A DNA stretch of 27,395 nucleotides from Conchiformibius kuhniae DSM 17694 (GCF_000428785.1 NZ_AUAP01000025.1:1-27395); one strand, 5' to 3'; positions 13,690 through 22,392 are shown, counted from the first letter of the stretch. The notes: a model not told the origin generated them from the letters alone. Numbers and translations are program-made.

Positions 13690-16113
13690 TCACACGTCAA
13701 TATTCTGCGCCACCAAGGCATTGCGCTCGATAAACGCACGGCGCGGCTCCACTTCATCGCCCATCAGGGTAACGAACACCTCGTCCGCCGCAATCGCATC
13801 TTCAATCCGCACTTTCAGCAAACGGCGCACATTCGGGTCCATCGTGGTTTCCCAAAGTTGTTCGGGATTCATCTCACCCAAACCTTTATAACGCTGAATG
13901 CTCATGCCTTTTTGTGCATCGGCGAGCAGGCGGTCGAGCGCGTCTTCAAAACCGGCGGCGGCAAATTCGCGCTCGTGTTTGTGCACGGTGGCGGGCGCGT
14001 CCAGCCAATCCGCCAACACCACCGCACTACGTTGCAAAATTTGGCACGCCTTGCTGTCGGCAAAACGGCGGTCAAGATAGCTGGTTTGCGTGTTGCCGTG
14101 CAGTTGGCGGGTGATTTTAATCAAAGGTGCGCTGTCTTTGCCCTGCACGCGCTCCAGCGACACCTCGTTTTCAGGCAGCCGCGCCGACAAAGTTTCCAGC
14201 AGCGCATCGGCAGCCGCATCGTCGTGCAAACGGATTTCGCCGCAAGCGAGCAGCCCGCGCAACACCAAACCGTCAATCACACGGCTTTCCTGCGCGATGG
14301 TGTGCCGTGCCAGCAAAAACTGTTTCGCCAATTTCAACAACTCCGCGCCCGCCAATTCGCGGCTGCCTGAAACGATTTTCGCGCCGTCCACCGCCAAACC
14401 CAGCAAAAATTCGTCTTTTTCCGCCTCGTCTTTCAGATAACGCTCGGTTTTGCCGTGTTTTGCCTTGTAAAGCGGCGGCTGCGCGATATACACATAACCG
14501 CGCTCAATCAATTCCGGCATTTGGCGGTAGAAAAAGGTCAGCAGCAGCGTGCGGATGTGTGCGCCGTCCACATCGGCATCGGTCATAATGATGATGCGGT
14601 GGTAACGCAGCTTTTCCAAATTGATGGCGGGCGCATCGTCTCCGCCCTTGCCGAAACTGATGCCCAATGCGGCAAACAGCGCGGAAATTTCCTGATTGTC
14701 CAACACCTTGTCAAAACGCGCCCGTTCCACGTTCAAAATCTTGCCCTTAAGCGGCAAAATTGCCTGAAACTTGCGGTCGCGCCCCTGCTTGGCAGAACCG
14801 CCCGCCGAATCGCCTTCCACCAGATAAAGCTCGGATAAAGCAGGGTCTTTTTCCTGACAATCCGCCAACTTGCCGGGCAGGTTCAAGCCCTCAAACACGT
14901 TTTTGCGCTGAATGTTTTCCCGCGCCTTCCGCGCCGCTTCCCGCGCCGTTGCCGCCAACACGATTTTATCGGTAATGATTTTGGCAATTTTCGGATTTTC
15001 TTCAAAAAAATCTTTCAAACTTTGCGACAGCACTTCGCCGACAACGGGCGCGATTTCGCCCGAAACCAGCTTGTCTTTGGTTTGCGAAGAAAATTTCGGG
15101 TCGGGCAGCTTCACCGACAAAATGCAGGTCAAGCCCTCGCGCATGTCTTCGCCGCCGATGTCCAGCTTATTGCTTTTTCCTTTTTTGTTCAACTCGTTAT
15201 CGTTGATGTATTGGTTGATGGTGCGCGTCATCGCTTGGCGCAGCGCGGTAAGGTGCGTGCCGCCGTCCCGTTGCGGGATATTGTTGGTAAAGCATTGAAC
15301 CGACTCTTGATAACTGTCGTTCCACTGCATCGCGCATTCCACGCTCATGCCGTCTTTTTCGCCGACCGCGTGGAACACTTTGTCGTGCAAGGGATTTTTT
15401 TTGCGGTTCATGTATTGGACAAAACCCGCCACGCCGCCGCCGAAAGCGAAATTTTCGTGTTTGCCATCGCGCTTGTCGTGCAGTTCAATGCCCACGCCGT
15501 TGTTCAGAAACGATAATTCGCGGATGCGTTTCGCCAAAATATCAAAATGGTATTCCACCGCACCGAAAGTGTCTTCGCTCGCCATAAACTGCACGCGCGT
15601 GCCGTGTTTGCCCGCCGGCGCATCGCCGACCACCGCAAGCGGGGCAAGGGCTTCGCCGCGCCGGAACTCGACAAAATGTTCTTTGCCATCGCGCCACACG
15701 GTAAGTTTCAGCCAGTCGGAAAGCGCATTGACCACCGACACGCCCACGCCGTGCAGTCCGCCGGAAATTTTGTAGCTGTTGCTGTCAAATTTGCCGCCCG
15801 CGTGCAGCACGGTCATGATGACTTCGGCGGCGGAACGCCCTTCTTTGGGGTGAATGCCGGTGGGAATGCCGCGCCCGTTGTCTTCCACGCTGACGGAATG
15901 GTCGGCGTGGACGGTAACGGTGATGCGGTCGCAATGTCCGGCCAGAGCTTCGTCCACCGCGTTGTCCAGCACTTCAAACACCATGTGGTGCAAACCCGAG
16001 CCGTCTTGGGTGTCGCCGATGTACATGCCGGGGCGTTTGCGGACGGCTTCCAAGCCTTCCAAAACCTGAATGCTGTCGGCGCCGTATTCTTGGGGTTGAT
16101 GTTGTTCTGTCAT
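13690..16113 (-). CDS. gyrB: DNA gyrase subunit B
   Basis: 807 aa. The ATPase subunit of gyrase, which with GyrA introduces negative supercoils. GHKL ATP site: FEVLDNAVDEALAG and VEDNGRGIPTGIH, then GGLHGVGVSVVNALS. TOPRIM: YLVEGDSAGGSAKQGRDRKF and IMTDADVDGAHIRTLLLTFF with the metal-binding acidic residues. C-terminal GyrA-interacting part: SIQRYKGLGEMNPEQLWETTM and VEPRRAFIERNALVAQNIDV. The stretch where quinolone and novobiocin resistance changes occur (EGDSAGG...PLKGKILNVERARFDKVL) looks wild type. Start chosen as MTEQHQPQEYGADSI. A palindromic DUS lies 41 bases upstream. Followed by the DUF1853 gene. Confidence 0.98.
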   Translation of the reverse strand: MTEQHQPQEYGADSIQVLEGLEAVRKRPGMYIGDTQDGSGLHHMVFEVLDNAVDEALAGHCDRITVTVHADHSVSVEDNGRGIPTGIHPKEGRSAAEVIMTVLHAGGKFDSNSYKISGGLHGVGVSVVNALSDWLKLTVWRDGKEHFVEFRRGEALAPLAVVGDAPAGKHGTRVQFMASEDTFGAVEYHFDILAKRIRELSFLNNGVGIELHDKRDGKHENFAFGGGVAGFVQYMNRKKNPLHDKVFHAVGEKDGMSVECAMQWNDSYQESVQCFTNNIPQRDGGTHLTALRQAMTRTINQYINDNELNKKGKSNKLDIGGEDMREGLTCILSVKLPDPKFSSQTKDKLVSGEIAPVVGEVLSQSLKDFFEENPKIAKIITDKIVLAATAREAARKARENIQRKNVFEGLNLPGKLADCQEKDPALSELYLVEGDSAGGSAKQGRDRKFQAILPLKGKILNVERARFDKVLDNQEISALFAALGISFGKGGDDAPAINLEKLRYHRIIIMTDADVDGAHIRTLLLTFFYRQMPELIERGYVYIAQPPLYKAKHGKTERYLKDEAEKDEFLLGLAVDGAKIVSGSRELAGAELLKLAKQFLLARHTIAQESRVIDGLVLRGLLACGEIRLHDDAAADALLETLSARLPENEVSLERVQGKDSAPLIKITRQLHGNTQTSYLDRRFADSKACQILQRSAVVLADWLDAPATVHKHEREFAAAGFEDALDRLLADAQKGMSIQRYKGLGEMNPEQLWETTMDPNVRRLLKVRIEDAIAADEVFVTLMGDEVEPRRAFIERNALVAQNIDV

Positions 16114-16153
16114 GGTGTTGTTTACTTTGTCTATATAAAAGGGAATTTTGCTT

Positions 16154-16168
16154 TTCAGGCAGCCTGAA
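16154..16168. repeat. Palindromic DNA uptake sequence upstream of gyrB
   Basis: TTCAGGCAGCCTGAA: AGGCTGCCTGAA on minus, AGGCAGCCTGAA on plus. Marks the left border of the AT-rich cassette; also able to terminate the small gene reading toward it. Confidence 0.85.
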
Positions 16169-16171
16169 ATT

Positions 16172-16510
16172 TTACCAACAATAGTTTATAAACGTTTCTT
16201 TCTGAAAATCGTATCGTTCAAAACAATCGTCAAATATCAGCAGCGTTTTTTTATGGTATTCAATAAATTGAATTTGTCCGTTTTGTTGGTTAATGGAAAA
16301 CGCAGCAGGCAGTTTTTGTTTTATATCGGTCAGATTGAGATGTTGCATTTTATCCATAACGACAATAGTTTGTAGGATTTTTTGATATGATGAATTGACT
16401 TCGTGAGTGTGCATAAAGTGAAAAACCAGTGCCAGTAAACTCAAAATCCATCCGACTGCATTTTTTTTGATTGTTTGAAAAAATGGTTCTGCCAATTTCA
16501 CGTTAAGCAT
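16172..16510 (-). CDS. Small single-pass membrane protein, unknown
   Basis: Up to 112 aa. A short basic N-terminus is followed by a hydrophobic helix (VGWILSLLALVFHFMH, about 19-34), then about 75 mostly polar residues (SSYQKILQTIVVMDKMQHL... DCFERYDFQKETFINYCW). No recognised domain. AAGGA abuts the ATG at 16510 directly, so a GTG three codons later (16501) fits the RBS better. AT-rich unlike its neighbours. It lies downstream of an Imm22-like gene in the same orientation and could be a second immunity or accessory gene; that is inferred from context only. Confidence 0.55.
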   Translation of the reverse strand: MLNVKLAEPFFQTIKKNAVGWILSLLALVFHFMHTHEVNSSYQKILQTIVVMDKMQHLNLTDIKQKLPAAFSINQQNGQIQFIEYHKKTLLIFDDCFERYDFQKETFINYCW

Positions 16511-16545
16511 TCCTTGGATTTATTTTTCATGGATTATTTAGCAAT

Positions 16546-16557
16546 AAGCTGCCTGAA
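16546..16557 (+). repeat. Variant uptake sequence AAGCTGCCTGAA
   Basis: One base from AGGCTGCCTGAA, between the two genes of the AT-rich cassette. Confidence 0.6.
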
Positions 16558-16560
16558 AAA

Positions 16561-16935
16561 TTATTTTTTAAAAAAATAGTCAAACGAACCGATAAACTCA
16601 AAAAATGGACTTTTTGCAATTTTATCGTGTTGCTGTTCATAATCTAATTCATAAATTGCAACCACGGAATTAAATGAGGGGTCATTACAGATGAGTTTAT
16701 CCATAAACGTATCGGCATACGACAACTGTGCCAACAAATCATTGTCCAAGCCGTTTTCTTGAAAACAAACCTCTATCAAATCCTCATCGTAATAGGTAAT
16801 CCGAAAATCACGCCCGAAATCGGAAGTCATCCATGGTTCATTATCCCGCGCTTCGGAATAATCCACTTCCATGAATTTTTCTAGTGCGGCTTGGTTGTGA
16901 AATTTGCCAAACCAAATGGAAACTTTTGCTTTCAT
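16561..16935 (-). CDS. Imm22-like immunity protein (orphan)
   Basis: 124 aa from the ATG at 16935. The sequence KVSIWFGKFHNQAALEKFME, followed by DFGRDFRITYYDEDLIEVCF and LSYADTFMDKL, resembles the immunity 22 (Imm22) family: a small acidic protein with an early 'x-I-W-x-G-x-F' strand and a central 'S/D-F-G-x-D-F-x-I-x-Y-Y-D-x-D' motif. Such proteins protect cells against their own or a rival's polymorphic or contact-dependent toxins (family knowledge). No toxin gene is adjacent, so it is an orphan. Assignment is from motif memory and moderate. AT-rich; weak RBS. The longer frame to 17016 is not supported. Confidence 0.65.
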   Translation of the reverse strand: MKAKVSIWFGKFHNQAALEKFMEVDYSEARDNEPWMTSDFGRDFRITYYDEDLIEVCFQENGLDNDLLAQLSYADTFMDKLICNDPSFNSVVAIYELDYEQQHDKIAKSPFFEFIGSFDYFFKK

Positions 16936-17024
16936 ATTTGGTAGAAATGTAATTTTATGGGCAGCTTGAAAATAAAATGGTGCGACAGTTGGATAAACGG
17001 CTTCGGGGAACGCCAAACTGCCTT

Positions 17025-17039
17025 TTCAGGCTGCCTGAA
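17025..17039. repeat. Palindromic DNA uptake sequence, right border of AT-rich cassette
   Basis: TTCAGGCTGCCTGAA: AGGCTGCCTGAA on plus, AGGCAGCCTGAA on minus. Confidence 0.85.
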
Positions 17040-17089
17040 AAATCCCGCAATTATACCGCAAAGCAGCGCGGCTTTCAGGTCAAACGGCA

Positions 17090-17105
17090 AAACAAGTACT
17101 TGTTT
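17090..17105. promoter_or_regulatory. Perfect 16-bp palindrome upstream of the metallophosphatase promoter
   Basis: AAACAAGTACTTGTTT reads the same on both strands. It ends 32 bases before the -10 element at 17137, where an activator or repressor dimer could bind. The binding protein is unknown. Confidence 0.5.
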
Positions 17106-17133
17106 GCAAAATGCGGGGCGCGGCAAGGGCATT

Positions 17134-17142
17134 TGTTATAAT
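17134..17142 (+). promoter_or_regulatory. Extended -10 promoter element of the metallophosphatase gene
   Basis: TGTTATAAT, a perfect extended -10, 24 bases before the ATG. The -35 position (17114-17119) is not consensus. Confidence 0.6.
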
Positions 17143-17165
17143 GGCGTTTTTTCAAACAGGTGGCG

Positions 17166-18227
17166 ATGATGCCTTTGATTCAAAACTTGCCCGCCGGCAA
17201 ATTGGACATTGTCGGCGATGTGCATGGTGATTTTGAAGCCTTGCAAAATTTGTTGCACTATTTGGGCTATTCGCCCGAAGGCAGACATCCGCAGGGGCGC
17301 AAGCTGGTGTTTGTCGGCGACTTGGTGGACAGAGGCCCCGATGCGCCTGCGGTCTTGGCATGGTTTGAGCGGGCGCACGGCGAGGGTTGGGCGCAGATGG
17401 TGTTGGGCAACCACGAGATGAATTTGCTTGCAGACGAACCCAAAGACGGTTCGGGCTGGTTTTTCGATTGCCGCGCCGCCAAAGATGCGGCGAATTATGC
17501 GCCTTGGCAGCGTTTGCCCGACCGGCGCAAGGCGGCGGTGCGCCGTTTTTTGCAAAGCCAGCCCTTGATTTTGGAACGCTCCGATTTGCGCGTGGTGCAT
17601 GCGGCGTGGCTGCCCGATGCGGTGGCGGCGGTGCGCGGGCGGGCAGGCGACGACATTGTCGCGCTGTATCAGGAATGGGACGAACAGGTGCAGCGCTGCA
17701 TCCGTCATGCGCCGTGGTTTGACGATTATGTGGACGAACAGCGCCGTTACGCACACGATTTGGAAGAGCCTTCGCGCACGCCGCCGCAGTTGGCAGCCAG
17801 TGCCGAACACGATGTGTACCGCAGCCGCAGCCACCCGATACGCGCTTTGACCTGCGGGGTGGAATACCGCGCCGATGCGCCGTTTTTTGCGAGCGGACGT
17901 TGGCGTTTTTCGCTGCGCGGGGCGTGGTGGGACGATTATGCCGATGCCGTGCCGGTGGTCATCGGTCATTATTGGCGGCAGTGGCACGCGCCGCTTGCGG
18001 GCGCAAGGCAGCGCCAACTGTTCCACATGCCCGCCCATCATTGGCACGGGGCGCGGGGCAATGTGTTTTGTTGTGATTTTTCGGTGGGGGCAAGGTGGCG
18101 CGACCGCAAAAAAGGCATCGCGCCTTCGGCATCGGCGTTTCGTTTGGCGGCGCTGCGTTTTCCGGAAAAAACTTTGGTTTTTGACAACGGTGAGACAGTT
18201 TCCAGCGTTTTCGGCCGTGTCGCTTAA
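17166..18227 (+). CDS. Calcineurin-like metallophosphatase (PP-family type)
   Basis: 353 aa. The metal-binding motifs of the phosphoprotein-phosphatase family are present in order: GDVHGD at 17-22, GDLVDRG at 51-57 and GNHE at 81-84, with VVHAAW (about 143) and VIGHYW (about 262) supplying the later histidines. Relatives dephosphorylate proteins or cleave diadenosine tetraphosphate (PrpE/ApaH-like); the substrate cannot be told from sequence. The region between 150 and 260 is longer than in ApaH. No membrane segments. AGGTGG lies a few bases before two adjacent ATGs (17166, 17169). Single gene with its own promoter. Confidence 0.87.
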   Translation: MMPLIQNLPAGKLDIVGDVHGDFEALQNLLHYLGYSPEGRHPQGRKLVFVGDLVDRGPDAPAVLAWFERAHGEGWAQMVLGNHEMNLLADEPKDGSGWFFDCRAAKDAANYAPWQRLPDRRKAAVRRFLQSQPLILERSDLRVVHAAWLPDAVAAVRGRAGDDIVALYQEWDEQVQRCIRHAPWFDDYVDEQRRYAHDLEEPSRTPPQLAASAEHDVYRSRSHPIRALTCGVEYRADAPFFASGRWRFSLRGAWWDDYADAVPVVIGHYWRQWHAPLAGARQRQLFHMPAHHWHGARGNVFCCDFSVGARWRDRKKGIAPSASAFRLAALRFPEKTLVFDNGETVSSVFGRVA

Positions 18228-18246
18228 TTATCGGCGGCAAATCCGT

Positions 18247-18252
18247 TATAAT
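18247..18252 (+). promoter_or_regulatory. -10 element in the ftsK leader region
   Basis: Perfect TATAAT 20 bases after the metallophosphatase stop. The matched -35 (TTAATT, 18224-18229, 17-base spacer) is weak. A transcript from here would run through the structured leader to the terminator at 18375-18406. Confidence 0.45.
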
Positions 18253-18374
18253 CAACGCTACGCGCAAACGATTGTGTTTTGCGGAAAATCTTTTTTCAAA
18301 CGTGCCGCTTCGGCGGTGCGTTTGCGGCCGGAATGCCCCGTGCGGCGTTGCCTGCCGTTTGTCCGTATGTCTGT

Positions 18375-18406
18375 GCTGCCCGCTCCTTCGGGCAGCCGCG
18401 TTTTTT
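18375..18406 (+). terminator. Intrinsic terminator just before ftsK (end of a small RNA or attenuator)
   Basis: GCTGCCCG (18375-18382) pairs with CGGGCAGC (18389-18396); after CGCG come six T. It ends 12 bases before the ftsK ATG, so it lies between the visible -10 element and ftsK. Confidence 0.75.
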
Positions 18407-18418
18407 AGTCGAGCCGCC

Positions 18419-20794
18419 ATGTTTTCCAACAGCAAAAAAACCACCAAAACCCCCGCACCGGCACGCCCCAAAACCGGCACGCCCCTGCCGAAAAAATCCG
18501 CAGCCGCCCCTGCCGCAGCCGCACCCGTCAAGAAAAACGGCACGGTGGTGCACGATTCCATTTGGCTGATGATGTTCATCGCCACCGCCTACATCGCGCT
18601 GGCACTGGCGAGCTTCCACATGGACGACCCCTCATTGTCGCGCAGCATCCGCCGCCACGACGAACTGCACAACTGGGGCGGCTTGGCGGGCGCGTATCTG
18701 GCAGACGTGGGCTACTACGCGGTGGGCTTGTCGGTATGGTGGACGGTGGTCGCCGCCAGCGTGTGGCTCTACCGCAACTTCCGCCCGCTCGGACACGGCA
18801 TCGAACAACGCTACTCGCCCGTTGTCGCCGGCATCGGCTTGGGCGTGCTGATGCTGTTCAGCCCCGTGCTGGAAACCCTGTTTTGGGCAGACCGCTTTGC
18901 CGACAGCCTGCCCTACGGCGTGGGCGGCTGGACGGGCAAAATGATTTCGCAAGGCATGGTGATGTTTTTGGGACACATCGGCAGCCTGTTCGTACTGGTA
19001 ACCATGGTGCTGGTGGGCGTGAAACTGCTGGTACAGTTTTCCTACCGCGAAACGGCAAAAATGCTGTGGGGCGAAATCCGCAAAGTGTGGCGCGACAGCG
19101 CACCCGACACCCCGTCTGCCGCCGACCAAACCGCCCCCAAGCCCGCCAAAAAATCATGGCTCTCGCGGCTTGCCCCGCCCGACGGCAAACAAACACCCGC
19201 CGCCGACCCCGCCGCCAAACACGCCCAATCCGACCGCATCCGCGCCGCCGTCTCCGCCAACGGCAACCCCGCCCCCGCCAAACGCCCGCCGCGTCCGCGC
19301 ACAGACGGCTACCGCCTGCCCGACACCGACTTGCTCAAAGCCCCGATTCGCGACGACTTTGCCGCAACGGACGAAACCCGACTCAACGAAACCGGCACCC
19401 GCATCACCGACAAACTCGCCGAATTCGGCATCGAAGCCAAAGCCGTCCAAGCCACACAAGGCCCCGTCATCACCCGCTACGAAATCGAGCCCGCACGCGG
19501 CGTGAAAGGCAGCCAGATTGTCAGCCTTGCCAAAGATTTGGCACGCGCCCTGTCCGTCCAGTCGGTGCGCGTGGTCGAAACCATTCCGGGCAAAAACACC
19601 ATGGGCATCGAATTGCCCAACGAACACCGCCAAGACGTTTTGCTGCACGAAATCATCGCCTCCGACCTGTTTGCCGACGCCGAATCCAAGCTCTCCATCG
19701 CACTGGGCAAAAACATCGAAGGCGCGGCGATGGTCGGCGACTTGGCAAAAATGCCGCACCTGCTGGTGGGCGGCATGACCGGCTCGGGCAAATCGGTCGG
19801 CGTCAATGCCATGATTGTCTCAATACTCTACAAAGCCGCGCCATCGGAAGTGCGCTTCATCATGATTGACCCGAAAATGCTCGAACTGTCGGTGTACGAA
19901 GGCATTCCCCACCTGCTCTGCCCCGTCGTTACCGACATGAAAGCCGCAGGCAACGCCCTGAACTGGTGCGTGGCGGAAATGGAACGCCGCTACCGCCTGA
20001 TGTCGCACTTGGGCGTACGCAACCTGCACGGCTTCAACGAAAAAATCCGCCAAACCAAAGCAAACGGCGACACCCCGCACAACCCGTTTTCCCCCGACCC
20101 CAACGCCCCCGAAGCACTGACCGAACTGCCGCAGCTTGTCATTGTGATTGACGAACTGGCGGATTTGATGATGACCGAGAAAAAAGCCGTAGAAGTGCAA
20201 ATTGCCCGTTTGGCACAAAAAGCCCGCGCATCGGGCATTCACATGATTATCGCCACCCAACGCCCCAGCGTGGACGTGGTAACGGGGCTGATTAAAGCCA
20301 ACGTCCCCACCCGCATGGCGTTTACCGTGCAGAGCAAAATCGACAGCCGCACCATTCTCGACCAACCGGGCGCGGACGTGCTGCTGAAAAACGGCGATTT
20401 GCTGTTTCTGCGTCCGGGCGATGCCGAGCCGGTACGCATGCAGGGCGCATTTGTCGGCGACGACGAAGTGCACCGCGTGGTGGCGTTTGTCAAAGAACAG
20501 GGCGAGCCCGATTATGTCGAAGGCATTTTGAGCGGCGAAGCGGCACCGGCTTGCGCCCTGCCCGACCGTGCGGGCGCACCGGCAGACGGACGGGACGATT
20601 TGTTTGAACAGGCGGCGGATTTTGTCGTCAGCAGCCGCAAGGCATCGATTTCTTCGCTGCAACGGCATTTGCGCATCGGCTACAACCGCGCCGCCAATCT
20701 GATGCAGTCGCTGGAAGAAGCGGGCATCGTCTCCCCGCCCGAACCCAACGGCACGCGCCGGATTTATGGACGCGCAGACGAAGAAGAAGCGTAA
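18419..20794 (+). CDS. ftsK: DNA translocase FtsK
   Basis: 791 aa. Septal DNA pump that clears chromosome ends and activates XerCD at dif. N-terminus: about four membrane helices (48-66, 93-117, 134-156, 183-205) after a basic, Ala/Pro/Lys-rich start; a short Pro-rich linker (about 220-320), much shorter than in E. coli. Motor domain: Walker A MTGSGKSVG near 453-461, Walker B LVIVIDELADLMM near 573, and IIATQRPSVDVVTGLIKANVPTR. The C-terminal gamma winged-helix (SSRKASISSLQRHLRIGYNRAANLM), which reads KOPS-type sequences, is intact. ATG 18419 is chosen because the 49 codons upstream are in the terminator/leader region. The RBS is weak (GAG). Convergent with glnA. Confidence 0.96.
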   Translation: MFSNSKKTTKTPAPARPKTGTPLPKKSAAAPAAAAPVKKNGTVVHDSIWLMMFIATAYIALALASFHMDDPSLSRSIRRHDELHNWGGLAGAYLADVGYYAVGLSVWWTVVAASVWLYRNFRPLGHGIEQRYSPVVAGIGLGVLMLFSPVLETLFWADRFADSLPYGVGGWTGKMISQGMVMFLGHIGSLFVLVTMVLVGVKLLVQFSYRETAKMLWGEIRKVWRDSAPDTPSAADQTAPKPAKKSWLSRLAPPDGKQTPAADPAAKHAQSDRIRAAVSANGNPAPAKRPPRPRTDGYRLPDTDLLKAPIRDDFAATDETRLNETGTRITDKLAEFGIEAKAVQATQGPVITRYEIEPARGVKGSQIVSLAKDLARALSVQSVRVVETIPGKNTMGIELPNEHRQDVLLHEIIASDLFADAESKLSIALGKNIEGAAMVGDLAKMPHLLVGGMTGSGKSVGVNAMIVSILYKAAPSEVRFIMIDPKMLELSVYEGIPHLLCPVVTDMKAAGNALNWCVAEMERRYRLMSHLGVRNLHGFNEKIRQTKANGDTPHNPFSPDPNAPEALTELPQLVIVIDELADLMMTEKKAVEVQIARLAQKARASGIHMIIATQRPSVDVVTGLIKANVPTRMAFTVQSKIDSRTILDQPGADVLLKNGDLLFLRPGDAEPVRMQGAFVGDDEVHRVVAFVKEQGEPDYVEGILSGEAAPACALPDRAGAPADGRDDLFEQAADFVVSSRKASISSLQRHLRIGYNRAANLMQSLEEAGIVSPPEPNGTRRIYGRADEEEA

Positions 20795-20814
20795 TAAGCT
20801 CCACACGCACGGAA

Positions 20815-20852
20815 AACCCCGTTTTCACCTGATTGGAAAACGGGGTTGCTTT
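20815..20852 (+). terminator. Terminator between convergent ftsK and glnA
   Basis: Perfect 12-bp arms AACCCCGTTTTC (20815-20826) and GAAAACGGGGTT (20836-20847) with a nine-base loop, followed by GCTTTTT. It may serve both strands. Confidence 0.9.
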
Positions 20853-20858
20853 TTCGGA

Positions 20859-22277
20859 TTACAGCGAATAATACATCTCAAACTCCAAAGGATGCGGCGC
20901 CATACGCATGCGCTTCACATCTTCGGATTTGAAGGCGATGTAGCTGTCAATCCAGTCTTTGCTGAACACGCCGCCGCGCAACAAAAATTCGTGGTCGGCT
21001 TTGAGCGCGTCCAACGCCTCTTCCAGCGAAGCGCACACGGTCGGCACCAGCGCGTCTTCTTCGGGCGGCAGGTCGTACAGGTTTTTGTCGGCGGGGTCGC
21101 CGGGGTGGATTTTGTTTTGAATGCCGTCCAAGCCCGCCATCAGCAGCGCGGCAAAACACAAATACGGATTGGCGGTCGGGTCGGGGAAACGCGCCTCGAT
21201 GCGCCGCGCCTTGCTGCTCGTGCAGGACGGAATGCGAATCGATGCGGAACGGTTTTTCGCCGAATACGCCAATTTGGTCGGCGCTTCAAAATGCGGCACC
21301 AAACGTTTGTAGGAATTGGTGGACGGATTACTGATGGCATTCAAGGCTTTGGCGTGTTTGATGATGCCGCCGATGTAATACAGCGCGGTTTCAGACAGCC
21401 CCGCATAACCTTCGCCCGCAAACAGGTTTTGTCCGTTTTTCCAAATGGATTGGTGAACGTGCATGCCGGAGCCGTTGTCGCCCATCAAAGGCTTGGGCAT
21501 AAAGGTGGCGGTTTTGCCGAAATTGTGCGCCACATTCCAAATCACATATTTCATGTCTTGGGTTTGGTCGGCGCGTTTTAATAATGTGTTGAATTTCGTA
21601 CCGATTTCCATTTGGCTGCCGGTGCCGACTTCAGCGTGGTGCACTTCCACCGGCACGCCGATTTCTTCCAACACGTTGACCATCGCCGAGCGCAAATCCT
21701 GTCCCGCGTCCACCGGCGCAACGGGCGCGTAACCGCCTTTCACCCGCGCACGGTGTCCGGTATTTTGTCCGTCCAAATGCTTGCCGCTCGCCCACGCGCC
21801 GCTTTCGGAGGTGATGGCGAAATGCGCGGCGTGCATTTGCGTGTCAAATGCCACGCCGTCAAACACGAAAAATTCCGGCTCGGGGCCGAAATAGGCGGTG
21901 TCGCCGATGCCGGACGATTTCAAATACGCTTCGGCGCGGCGGGCGATGGAACGCGGGTCGCGGTCGTAGCCCTTGCCTTCGGCGGGGTCAATCACATCGC
22001 AGGTAAGCACCAGCGTGGCATCGTCATAAAACGGGTCAATATAAGCCGTTTCGGGGTCGGGGCGGAGCTGCATATCGGAAGCCTGAATGCCTTTCCAGCC
22101 GCCGATGGACGAGCCGTCAAACATTTGTCCGTTTTCAAACCATTCTTCGGGGTCGTCCAGCACGGCGCGGGCGGGGACGGTGAAATGGTGTTGTTTGCCG
22201 GCGGTGTCGGTAAAACGCAAATCCACATAGCGGATTTCGTGTTCTTCTATCAGTTCAACAACTTTGTCGATGGACAT
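20859..22277 (-). CDS. glnA: Glutamine synthetase, type I
   Basis: 472 aa, dodecameric GSI-beta size. ATP-dependent ligation of ammonia to glutamate. Seen: FDGSSIGGWKGIQASDM near residue 50, metal-binding EPEFFVF, VEVHHAEVGTGSQMEI, MGDNGSGMHVHQSIW, and the phosphate loop near NRSASIRIP. The adenylylation site Tyr in KNLYDLPPEE (about 398) is present, so activity is probably tuned by GlnE-type adenylyltransferase. The ATG at 22277 gives MSIDKVVELI and has GGAG upstream; the 16-codon extension to 22325 is not needed. Stands alone; a MITE-like element lies 116 bases upstream, beyond the likely promoter. Confidence 0.98.
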   Translation of the reverse strand: MSIDKVVELIEEHEIRYVDLRFTDTAGKQHHFTVPARAVLDDPEEWFENGQMFDGSSIGGWKGIQASDMQLRPDPETAYIDPFYDDATLVLTCDVIDPAEGKGYDRDPRSIARRAEAYLKSSGIGDTAYFGPEPEFFVFDGVAFDTQMHAAHFAITSESGAWASGKHLDGQNTGHRARVKGGYAPVAPVDAGQDLRSAMVNVLEEIGVPVEVHHAEVGTGSQMEIGTKFNTLLKRADQTQDMKYVIWNVAHNFGKTATFMPKPLMGDNGSGMHVHQSIWKNGQNLFAGEGYAGLSETALYYIGGIIKHAKALNAISNPSTNSYKRLVPHFEAPTKLAYSAKNRSASIRIPSCTSSKARRIEARFPDPTANPYLCFAALLMAGLDGIQNKIHPGDPADKNLYDLPPEEDALVPTVCASLEEALDALKADHEFLLRGGVFSKDWIDSYIAFKSEDVKRMRMAPHPLEFEMYYSL

Positions 22278-22392
22278 GGTGGTTTGCTCCAAAAGCGGGA
22301 AAGTGAAAGGCGGATTTTGCCACAAAAACGGGGCAACGCGGGGAAAATGCGGCGGCGAATGAGGTTTCCGTGCCTGCTTGCAGGGGCGGGTC

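Noticed and set aside
18560..19869. A 435-codon alternative frame inside ftsK
   Set aside because: Same strand, different frame from FtsK; an Arg/Pro-rich translation typical of out-of-frame GC-rich DNA.
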